The position numbers were made by a program, and so were the translations under genes. From the NCBI GenBank assembly GCA_027618625.1, contig JAQCER010000268.1, positions 1 through 5,782 of the forward strand: a stretch of DNA of 5,782 nt, given 5' to 3'. The notes under the pieces were generated by a model. That model was not told the origin of the DNA. It did not search any database and was given only the letters and a program-made list of their open reading frames with translations. The stretch comes from Verrucomicrobiota bacterium (lineage in GTDB: Bacteria; Verrucomicrobiota; Verrucomicrobiia; Verrucomicrobiales; DEV007). This document shows positions 1-5,729 of this stretch, in pieces; position 1 is the first letter of the stretch; each line of letters opens with the position of its first letter.

Positions 1-90
1 CTCAAGGTGAATCAGGAGGTTCCTGCTGCAGTCACCGAGAGCATCCGCGACAAGATCCATGCGACGGTTGCGTTTCATGTGGGGCTTTGA
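1..90 (+). CDS. C-terminal end of an unidentified protein (partial)
   Basis: An open frame enters from the left edge in phase 1 and ends at a TGA at 88-90, giving 29 residues that end in ATVAFHVGL. The codons look coding: purines dominate position 1, and position 2 is clearly the least G+C-rich. The composition is balanced and protein-like. It converges on the symporter, with 24 bp between the two stop codons and no obvious terminator between them. I do not recognise the family from so short a tail. The reverse strand is also open in the same phase from an ATG at 78 to the window edge (26 codons), so the strand is not certain. The plus-strand reading is preferred because its RNY codon pattern is stronger. 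Confidence 0.45.
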   Translation, partial: LKVNQEVPAAVTESIRDKIHATVAFHVGL

Positions 91-114
91 TGGAGACTCA
101 GGAATCCAACCCAG

Positions 115-1764
115 TTATCTGGCAAACCAGATATAGATCCCAATGACCGCGAAAATCAGGCCTGCTCCGACGTATGGAGCAGGTCTCCATGGGGTGAGGT
201 CGACCAGTCCGGCGTCTTTCTGCACGTAGGGTTGATCACGTTTCATCCAAAACGTCAGTAAGAATTGCAGGATGACCAACCCGAGGAACACGGTGCCCAT
301 GAAATGGTAGCCAGAGTTGAATACGGTTTTTATCCATCCTTCGGCAAGGATGTCGCCGGTTTCGGAATCCTCCCGCCCATCAAAAAATGTTCCCCACACC
401 ATTATCGCCAGGCCCGCATACAAGGTAATTAACGCGGATTTTTCATTGGCGATTTTATTAAACATTCCGAACATGATTACCGCGAGAAGCGGGATAAAGT
501 AGACGCCGTTCAGCTTCTGAAAGAAACCGAAAATACCGTCCACGTTCATGAACACGGATGGAGCGAAGATGACCGAGAATACCGCGACCACTGTGCTGCA
601 GATTTTTCCGGAACGGACGACATCAGCGTGGGATGCATTTGGGCGCAGCGTCTTTTGATAAACCCCCAGGGAGAACAATGTGGCACTTGAGTTCAGCACC
701 GAGTTGAATGTCGAAAGGATCGATCCAATAACCACCGCAGCGAAGAAACCGGTAAGCGGTGCCGGGAGAACCGTCCTTACAAGTGCACCGTAAACTTTCG
801 AATCGTCGCCGTCGATCTGTGCCGCCAGGCTGGTATCCTTGGTCACCATGTAGGCGGCGACCATACCAGGAATGACGAGAATGATTGGAGCCAGGATTTT
901 GAAAAAAGAGGCCAAGAGAACGCCCTTCTGGCCTTCGGCAAGATTCTTTGCCGCGAATGTGCGTTGAATGATTTGCTGGTTTGTTGTCCAGTAAAAGAAG
1001 TTCAGCAGCAGGACACCGGTGAACAATGTGGGCCAGTGCACGTCTTCCCCTTTCGCTCCGAGTGACTGCATGGCGTCGGGGTTTGCTTCGCGTACTTTCT
1101 CGAAAACTCCCAGCATCGTTCCAGTTTCACCGGCCGCATATTTGAGCGAGAACCAAGTGATCATCAAGCCGCCAACCAACAGGCCAAAGCCGTTAAACGT
1201 GTCGGAAACCGCAACCGCACGGAGACCGCCAAAAATGGCATAGGCGGAACCGATCGCTGCGGTCACGATCACGACTGTCCAGATCGTTCCCGCCTCGCCC
1301 ATGCCCAGGTTTGCTTCGAGGTCGAGCATGTGCGAGAGTCCTGTGGCACCGCTGTAGAGGACAAACGGCAGCAGAATCAGCATGTAGGCGACGATAAAGA
1401 TTGCCGTAGTGAGTGATCGGACTCCGGGGCCGTAACGTTCCTCCAGAAACTGGGGAATCGTCGCGATGCCTGATTTCAGATAACGGGGCAGAAAAAACAG
1501 CGCAAGGAATACCAAGGAACACCCCGCAACGACTTCCCATGCCATCACCGAAAGCCCTTCCTTGAAGGCCCCCCCATTGAGTCCTACCAGCTGTTCGGTG
1601 GAGAGATTGGTGAGCAGGAGCGAACCGGCGATGAACCCTCCGGTCAGGCTGCGGCCGGCGAGGAAGTAGTCGGTTTCATCGTTTGTGCTCTTGCCGCGCG
1701 TCACTAACCAGGTGAGGACGGCGACGAGGGCCGTGAAAAATACGAACGTTACAATGGTGGTCAT
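115..1764 (-). CDS. Sodium:solute symporter (SSS/SLC5 family, vSGLT/YidK type), probable Na+/sugar cotransporter
   Basis: This 549-residue inner-membrane protein has a dozen or more hydrophobic segments from residue 1 to the C-terminal WFAR, the usual length and layout for a bacterial SSS transporter. Such proteins couple inward Na+ flow to solute uptake through a LeuT-type fold. Family signatures include NLSTEQLVGLNG (53-64), FGGLRAVAVSDTF (178-190), NFFYWTTNQQIIQRTFAAKN (255-274) and SILSTFNSVLNSS (348-360). S351-T352 occupy the place of the Na+-binding serine pair in TM8 of vSGLT. Q58, E77, N255, Y258, K289 and Q416 match, by spacing, the galactose-site residues Q69, E88, N260, Y263, K294 and Q428 that I recall for vSGLT. 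A sugar substrate is therefore likely, though which sugar cannot be told. The gene lies 42 bp downstream of yebC on the same strand and may be cotranscribed with it. The ATG at 1764 has no Shine-Dalgarno sequence and follows a C/A-rich repeated leader. Confidence 0.93.
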   Translation of the reverse strand: MTTIVTFVFFTALVAVLTWLVTRGKSTNDETDYFLAGRSLTGGFIAGSLLLTNLSTEQLVGLNGGAFKEGLSVMAWEVVAGCSLVFLALFFLPRYLKSGIATIPQFLEERYGPGVRSLTTAIFIVAYMLILLPFVLYSGATGLSHMLDLEANLGMGEAGTIWTVVIVTAAIGSAYAIFGGLRAVAVSDTFNGFGLLVGGLMITWFSLKYAAGETGTMLGVFEKVREANPDAMQSLGAKGEDVHWPTLFTGVLLLNFFYWTTNQQIIQRTFAAKNLAEGQKGVLLASFFKILAPIILVIPGMVAAYMVTKDTSLAAQIDGDDSKVYGALVRTVLPAPLTGFFAAVVIGSILSTFNSVLNSSATLFSLGVYQKTLRPNASHADVVRSGKICSTVVAVFSVIFAPSVFMNVDGIFGFFQKLNGVYFIPLLAVIMFGMFNKIANEKSALITLYAGLAIMVWGTFFDGREDSETGDILAEGWIKTVFNSGYHFMGTVFLGLVILQFLLTFWMKRDQPYVQKDAGLVDLTPWRPAPYVGAGLIFAVIGIYIWFAR

Positions 1765-1806
1765 GGTGGCGGTATTGGTGGGGTATTGGTGGGGTTGATT
1801 GGGTGT
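1765..1806 (-). repeat. Intergenic leader with 11-bp tandem repeat upstream of the symporter
   Basis: On the plus strand GGTATTGGTGG occurs twice head to tail (1771-1781 and 1782-1792), followed by the degenerate GGTTGATTGGG. On the minus strand this makes the symporter leader C/A-rich and nearly free of G (units of CCACCAATACC), so it should be unstructured. It holds no Shine-Dalgarno motif. No hairpin or U-run is present, so nothing here would terminate transcripts coming from yebC. Confidence 0.8.
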
Positions 1807-2517
1807 TTATGCAATGTTAGTATAAACGGCCTGGACGTCATCGTCGTCTTCGAGCTTGTCGATCAGATTTTCGACTTCTTCGATTTGTTCCTCGGTGAAT
1901 TCCTGGGGGGAATTTGGAATGCGTTTCAGCTTTGAGGAAGTCGGTGCAATGCCGATTTTCTCAAAGCCTTCGCAGATTCTGCCGAAATCCTTGAAATCGG
2001 CATAGGCGGTGAGGTGGCCGTCTTCGACTTCCAATTCATCAAGGCCGTAGTCGATCAGTTCGAGTTCGATGGTTTCGATGTCCATGTCGTCTTTCTGGTC
2101 AAACTCGATCACTGCCTTGCGGGAGAACAGGAACTCGAGCGATCCTGACTGGACGATTTGACCGCCCCCTTTGTTCACGACGGTCTTGAGGTTGGCGATG
2201 GTGCGGTTGACGTTGTCCGTGGCGCACTCGATCATGAGCAGGACACCATGCGGGGCCTTGGCTTCGTAGACGACCTCGGAGAAATCCTGAGCGTCCCTGC
2301 CTTCGGCCCGCTTGATTGCAGTGTCGATGTTGTCCTTGGGCATGTTCTCTGACTTGGCGTTCTGGATCGCAGTGCGCAGCTTGGAGTTGGACTCTGGATC
2401 CGATCCACCTTCTTTGACTGCCATGGTGATCGCGCGCGCCAGTTTTGGGAACGTCTTGGACATTCTGTCCCAGCGTTTTTCCTTGGAGGCCCGGCGGTAT
2501 TCAAATGCTCTACCCAT
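1807..2517 (-). CDS. yebC: YebC/PmpR (TACO1) family protein
   Basis: This 236-residue cytoplasmic protein matches the YebC/TACO1 family along its whole length (usual length about 240-250). Visible family blocks are the basic N-terminus MGRAFEYRRASKEKRW (1-16), KEGGSDPESNSKLRTAI (35-51), NMPKDNIDTAIKRA (58-71), YEAKAPHGVLLMIECATDN (84-102) with VNRT next, GGGQIVQSGSLEFLF (117-131), and the acidic C-terminus LEDDDDVQAVYTNI (222-235). Family members were first described as DNA-binding regulators (PmpR). The mitochondrial homologue TACO1 is a translation activator, and bacterial YebC paralogues have been linked to relief of ribosome stalling at proline-rich stretches. Which role applies here cannot be read from the sequence. 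The MGRAFE-type start differs from the proteobacterial MAGHSKW start and suits a Bacteroidota/Verrucomicrobiota-like host. The gene is not next to ruvC, its partner in many genomes. The ATG at 2517 has no Shine-Dalgarno sequence. Confidence 0.95.
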   Translation of the reverse strand: MGRAFEYRRASKEKRWDRMSKTFPKLARAITMAVKEGGSDPESNSKLRTAIQNAKSENMPKDNIDTAIKRAEGRDAQDFSEVVYEAKAPHGVLLMIECATDNVNRTIANLKTVVNKGGGQIVQSGSLEFLFSRKAVIEFDQKDDMDIETIELELIDYGLDELEVEDGHLTAYADFKDFGRICEGFEKIGIAPTSSKLKRIPNSPQEFTEEQIEEVENLIDKLEDDDDVQAVYTNIA

Positions 2518-2645
2518 ATAGTTGATTCAATTTGTTTAGTAAATGGATTGGTTGGCGTGCAGCCAGCATGTCAGGTGCCTAGCACTTCAGAACCATCCCG
2601 GCAAGCAGCTAGATGATGTCTATGATGTCTGGATCCGGGCCGAGG
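2518..2645. other. Intergenic region between the di-iron gene and yebC
   Basis: This 128-bp spacer must hold the 3' end of the upstream gene's transcript and, if yebC is expressed alone, its promoter. No confident promoter was found, and no hairpin here is followed by a U-run. It contains a 9-bp perfect tandem duplication (2613-2630) and a modest stem (2551-2566). Just before yebC lies an A/T-rich stretch (about 2521-2545). Confidence 0.6.
2613..2630. repeat. Perfect 9-bp tandem duplication
   Basis: ATGATGTCT occurs at 2613-2621 and again directly at 2622-2630. It lies just downstream of the stop codon of the interrupted di-iron gene (minus strand). It is probably a slippage product; no function is evident. 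Confidence 0.85.
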
Positions 2646-3293
2646 CTATTTGCCCGGGCTGGACGGGCTCGAGCTGCCCTTGAAGTTTTTGCAATACTGG
2701 TCTGAGCCGTCGACCGGGAGTCTTGCCTGCAGATCCACATCATTGAGGCTCGACTCGGGGCCCCAGGAGAAGATCTTCTCGAACAGTGGCAGCCATGCGG
2801 CATCTTTCACCGCCTCCAGGAAGTGAACTTCGTGTTCCTTTTCCTTGATTCCCATTTCGTAAAGCACGGTGTCGTGGTCGTTGATCCCGAGATCGTGAAA
2901 ATACTTCATCATCACGAAGTATTCGCAGACATTGCCGCTCTCCAGTTTGCCCGCGAAGAAGTACGGCATGAACCTGCCAATGAAGTAGCAGCTGCAGCCG
3001 ATCACCTTGCCGATGATCCAGTATTTGATCTCGTAATATCGGGATACCGGAATGTCATACCGCCGCATGATGGCCAGAACGTGTCGGCGGTGATCCCATT
3101 CGTCCTGCTAGATCTGCTGAACCGCGGCGCGCTCGACTGGGTCTTTCAGTGAGCCAGCATGGCCGATGTAGGCAAAGGAGGCCGCGCGCTCTGCTGAGTA
3201 TGCGGTCTTCAGTAGTCTAACGAGTGCTGGGTGCGTGATCTTCATGGGATGTCTGTCCAGCGCCAGAAGAACCTCATTTTCACTTAATTTCAA
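2646..3293 (-). pseudogene. Ferritin-like di-iron protein (COQ7/demethoxyubiquinone hydroxylase-like), interrupted by one in-frame amber stop
   Basis: Reading leftward from a TTG at 3293, one continuous frame of 214 sense codons is broken only by a TAG at codon 62 (3108-3110). Across the stop the protein keeps the four-helix di-iron pattern: E35 in helix 1 (AYSAERAASFAY), E65-x-x-H68 directly after the stop (QDEWDH), E118 or E124 in helix 3 (KLESGNVCEYF), and E151-x-x-H154 in helix 4 (KEKEHEVHF). The tail (GSSSPSSPGK) is low-complexity. Family members use two irons and O2 for hydroxylation or related redox chemistry; the substrate here is unknown. The truncated product (61 residues) would hold one ligand. 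A restart at the ATG at 3068 would lose helices 1 and 2. The gene starts 28 bp after the DUF218 gene and is probably in its operon. TTG is the first start after an in-frame upstream TGA; the ATG at 3245 is an alternative. A recent nonsense mutation, a sequencing error and readthrough are all possible. Confidence 0.8.
3108..3110 (-). other. In-frame amber codon interrupting the di-iron gene
   Basis: The plus strand reads CTA, so the minus strand reads TAG in the context CAG CAG ATC TAG CAG GAC. Frames before and after it are in register (3293 minus 3068 is a multiple of three), and no indel is needed to join them. The stop stands three codons before the E-x-x-H iron-ligand motif. A single base change from GAG (Glu) or CAG (Gln) would create it. 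Confidence 0.9.
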
Positions 3294-3321
3294 GTCGCAG
3301 CTTGAGCCATCGCAGGCAAGC

Positions 3322-3900
3322 TTAACGCAGCAAATACTTCACATAGGCAGGGACTTCGCGTAGCGTCGAGTAGATGTCCCGCCATTCGAAATAATGAGCA
3401 TGTGCTGTAAAGACGTCGCGGACGCCCAGTTTGTGCAATGCCAGTTCTGAGCGGGGAACGTGAAAGTGCTGGGTGATGACGAATGCGCTCGTCCAGTTTC
3501 TCGCCCGCATGATGGTGACGGTATTCACCGCGCTGGCACGAGTGTTGTTGCCGAGATGATCTACGATGATCGAGGCCGCAGGAACTCCATGCATCGTTAA
3601 GTAGTCGCGCATGGCATCGCCTTCCGGATAGCCCTCCTTGCCGGTGCCGCCACTGACGATGATCCACTGATAATTTCCGGTGCGGAACAAATCAGCAGCG
3701 CGATCCAGCCTTGCCGCCAACCGAGGCGAAGGTGTTCCGTCGGGCGCAACTTTGTTCCCCAGCACCAGCGCCACGTCGGCCTGTCCCAGCTGGTCAGTGA
3801 GGCCGTCAATGCACAGCAAGCATGCTGCGGCCAGATACAGACCGACAATCACTGCGCCTGCCCCCAGGATCCGACGTCTAACAAGTCTCTGTTTCCTCAT
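3322..3900 (-). CDS. YdcF/SanA/ElyC family protein (DUF218), membrane-anchored
   Basis: This 192-residue protein has a basic N-terminus (MRKQRLVRRR), one hydrophobic segment (about 11-30) and then a DUF218 domain, so it is probably anchored in the inner membrane with the domain outside the cytoplasm. Family motifs are visible in order: ALVLGNKV (44-51), PSPRLAARLDRA (57-68), WIIVSGG (79-85), EGDAM (93-97), the NNTRASA region (118-124) and the histidine-rich VITQHFHVPRSELAL (141-155). The family includes E. coli SanA, ElyC and YdcF, which affect envelope integrity and vancomycin sensitivity; their chemistry is not settled. The length suits the SanA-like subgroup. The ATG at 3900 is the first possible start after an in-frame TGA, so it seems fixed. 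It sits only three bases after the U-tract of a terminator, and the GTGGA touching it is too close to act as a normal ribosome binding site. The di-iron gene follows after 28 bp. Confidence 0.9.
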   Translation of the reverse strand: MRKQRLVRRRILGAGAVIVGLYLAAACLLCIDGLTDQLGQADVALVLGNKVAPDGTPSPRLAARLDRAADLFRTGNYQWIIVSGGTGKEGYPEGDAMRDYLTMHGVPAASIIVDHLGNNTRASAVNTVTIMRARNWTSAFVITQHFHVPRSELALHKLGVRDVFTAHAHYFEWRDIYSTLREVPAYVKYLLR

Positions 3901-3903
3901 TCC

Positions 3904-3942
3904 ACAAAAAAGAAACGCATGGCCCCACGGAGGGGCACATGC
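3904..3942 (-). terminator. Rho-independent terminator of the oxidoreductase gene
   Basis: The arms GCATG-GCCCC (3917-3926) and GGGGC-A-CATGC (3932-3942) form a 10-bp stem with a single bulged A at 3937 and a 5-base loop. On the minus strand the hairpin is followed at once by GTTTCTTTTTTGT (3916-3904), a textbook U-tract. There is no U-run on the other strand, so it works for leftward transcription only. It begins 36 bp after the oxidoreductase stop codon. Confidence 0.88.
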
Positions 3943-3978
3943 GCTTCAATAATGAAAGACCACGTGTGGTGCGGGCGA

Positions 3979-5376
3979 TCAGACTTCCGTCTTTATTGCG
4001 CCCCAGCCTTCACGAGGCTCGCGCCAGGCAAGTTCATTGATGGCTGGGTCGTTGGTGATTTTTCCTGACTCGTCCAGCTCAAGTTTCTTGCCTGCACGGG
4101 CACAGAGGTTGCCGAGCTGGATGTTGGCTGTCATTGGGCCAGAGTAGCCGAAGTTTGACTGACTGAATTCACGTGGCTTCTCTCCACGGCAGGCCATCAG
4201 GAATTCCTCATGGTGTCCAGGTGAACGCTCAAGCAGTTGCTCGGGCTTGCCGAATTCCTTTGATGCAGCCTGCGGAATCAGGCGCGGGCTTTCCCAGTAG
4301 TCGCCCTGCACCAGCATCTTGCCCTTGGTCCCGATGATCAGGTTTCCAGTTCTGGGCATAGCGCGCCCCTCCATTTCTTCGGGTGCTTCTGGCATATTAT
4401 CACTGCCGTCCGCTTTCTTCCCTTCATACCATAAGGTGGAGAAGCCTGGGCGGTCTGCCTTGGCTCGGTAGGTGGCCTTGACCGTCATTCCAGCCGGATA
4501 CTGATCTCCAACGGGCGCAGTCATGAAGATCGGCTCAGCCGATTCCGCATAGCCGCAGTCCATGATCGAGTAGATCCCATCAGTGGTATGGCAGGCCATG
4601 TCGCCGAGGGCGCCGGATCCAAAATCGACAACGCCGCGCCAGTTAAAGCTATGGTAGTGGCCTTTTCCTTTAAATTCCCCCTCGGCGATTTCACCTTTGA
4701 ACGGACGCATAGGTGCAGGACCGATCCAGGACTCCCAGTCCAGGGTATCAGGAATCGGGTCAGACCCTTCCGGGCGCTGTCCGCCCTGTGGCCATACCGG
4801 GCGGTTCGTCCATGTGTGAAACTCGATCGGATCACCAATGGCCCCACCTTTGATGAACTCATAAGCGATGCGCCAGCCCTGGCCTGAGTGACCCTGATTT
4901 CCCATCTGGGTAACAACGCTAGTGTTCTTTTTGTAGGCAGCAGTCAGCATTTGAGCCTCGCGCACTGACCATGAGAGCGGCTTCTCGGTGTAACAGTGGA
5001 TCCCCATGGAGATCGCGGTCATGGAAGGGGCGTAGTGCGTATGGTCTGGCGTAGCGACGAAAACGACATCAAGTTCCTTGCCATGACTTTCGAAAACCTT
5101 GCGCCAGTCAGTGTAGCCCTTGGCTTCTTTCCATCCCTCTCTGTCGGTGACGCCACCCCAGGAAGTCTTGTCCACGTCGGCGAAGGCAATGGCCTGGCAA
5201 CCCAGACGGTGAGAGTTTTCTGTGTGAGCGCCGGCGCGTCCCCCTACGGCGATGAAACCGACCTGAAGCTTGCTGTTAAGGTCCTGGCCTCGAACGATGG
5301 CCGGGAAGGCGAGCGCAGAGGCGGCACTCATGCCTGTACGGCGGATGAACTGGCGGCGGGAAAGGGTATTCGACAT
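3979..5376 (-). CDS. Gfo/Idh/MocA family oxidoreductase with twin-arginine signal
   Basis: This 465-residue protein begins with a Tat signal: SRRQFIR (6-12), a hydrophobic run to about 28, and a likely cleavage region near AIVRGQ. It should be exported folded, with its cofactor. A Rossmann NAD(P)-binding domain follows (VGFIAVGGRAGAH, 39-51; DVVFVATPDHTHY, 103-115), then the family's EKP motif (131-133) with the conserved lysine, and GNQGH (159-163). The C-terminal domain has DFGSGALGDMACHTTDGIY (251-269) and GHHEEFLMACRGEKP (387-401). The family oxidises or reduces sugars, inositols and related compounds; the substrate here cannot be named. In the dinucleotide loop A43 stands where many relatives have glycine. 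Exported members are greatly expanded in Planctomycetota and Verrucomicrobiota. The gene appears to be a single unit closed by the terminator at 3904-3942. The ATG at 5376 has no Shine-Dalgarno sequence but places the Tat motif correctly. Confidence 0.93.
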   Translation of the reverse strand: MSNTLSRRQFIRRTGMSAASALAFPAIVRGQDLNSKLQVGFIAVGGRAGAHTENSHRLGCQAIAFADVDKTSWGGVTDREGWKEAKGYTDWRKVFESHGKELDVVFVATPDHTHYAPSMTAISMGIHCYTEKPLSWSVREAQMLTAAYKKNTSVVTQMGNQGHSGQGWRIAYEFIKGGAIGDPIEFHTWTNRPVWPQGGQRPEGSDPIPDTLDWESWIGPAPMRPFKGEIAEGEFKGKGHYHSFNWRGVVDFGSGALGDMACHTTDGIYSIMDCGYAESAEPIFMTAPVGDQYPAGMTVKATYRAKADRPGFSTLWYEGKKADGSDNMPEAPEEMEGRAMPRTGNLIIGTKGKMLVQGDYWESPRLIPQAASKEFGKPEQLLERSPGHHEEFLMACRGEKPREFSQSNFGYSGPMTANIQLGNLCARAGKKLELDESGKITNDPAINELAWREPREGWGAIKTEV

Positions 5377-5729
5377 ATCGGATTATTTTTTGCGGTAGGG
5401 ATTCTCGGTTTCTATGAATCGCCGTGCCGACTTGAGGCGGGCGAATGTTTCGGTGTCAGTTAGCCTGATGTTCGTGGGGGCGTCAATAATAACCCTAGTC
5501 CTTAGAATACATGGACAAACAGTGGCCATGGCCACGGGAATTGGCATTGATTTCTGTTTTGAAATGTCTTAACTGATTTGTAATGAGCATGCTGGGAGAA
5601 TCAAACTGGGACAGTGAGATGCGCCGGAAACGGCCTCCGCCAGCCGCATTGCGCATTCTTGATCGCAGGGATTCTAGTTGATCGGGCGGATGTACGGGGG
5701 GATTGTGTGGCATCCGGGTGAAAATAGCG
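5377..5729. other. Long intergenic region upstream of the oxidoreductase
   Basis: No convincing gene lies in these 353 bases. A 72-codon minus-strand frame (5495-5713) looks non-coding by composition. A weak minus-strand promoter candidate has TTGACG at 5486-5481 and, 18 bases on, TAACTG at 5462-5457; the -35 element is good and the -10 poor, so it is only a suggestion (about 0.2). It would leave a leader of roughly 70-75 bases before the oxidoreductase. A perfect 14-bp palindrome lies at 5522-5535. If the right-edge gene is real, this is a divergent promoter region. Confidence 0.5.
5522..5535. promoter_or_regulatory. Perfect 14-bp palindrome, candidate operator
   Basis: GTGGCCATGGCCAC reads the same on both strands. 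It lies about 146 bp upstream of the oxidoreductase start, just beyond the weak promoter candidate, in a region with no gene. The position and symmetry suit a dimeric regulator. Only one copy is seen in the window and no known operator consensus is recognised, so the role is inferred. Confidence 0.3.

Noticed and set aside
1193..1540. 115-codon minus-strand reading frame
   Set aside because: It is out of frame within the symporter, and its composition is Arg/Cys-rich and non-membrane.
2551..2566. Stem GTTGGC / GCCAGC between the di-iron gene and yebC
   Set aside because: It is short, includes a G-T pair, and has no U-run on either strand, so it is not called a terminator.
2646..3068. Separate 140-residue gene starting at the ATG at 3068
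   Set aside because: It would lack the first two helices and half the iron ligands, while the missing part lies directly upstream in the same frame.
3108..3110. Pyrrolysine or other programmed recoding as the default reading of the amber codon
   Set aside because: The window has no suppressor tRNA or recoding element, and di-iron proteins of this family do not need a special residue here; mutation or sequencing error is simpler.
2823..3152. 109-codon plus-strand reading frame
   Set aside because: It is antisense to the di-iron gene, whose own frame carries the iron-binding motifs.
3290..3667. 125-codon minus-strand reading frame
   Set aside because: It overlaps the DUF218 gene in another frame, and the translation is rich in Arg, His, Ser and Cys as expected of an out-of-frame product.
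4996..5463. 155-codon plus-strand reading frame
   Set aside because: It lies antisense to the N-terminal half of the clearly conserved oxidoreductase and has no recognisable motif; it is a shadow of that gene.
5495..5713. 72-codon minus-strand reading frame upstream of the oxidoreductase
   Set aside because: It has no ribosome binding site and no familiar motif, spans the palindrome, and has a composition unlike the neighbouring genes.
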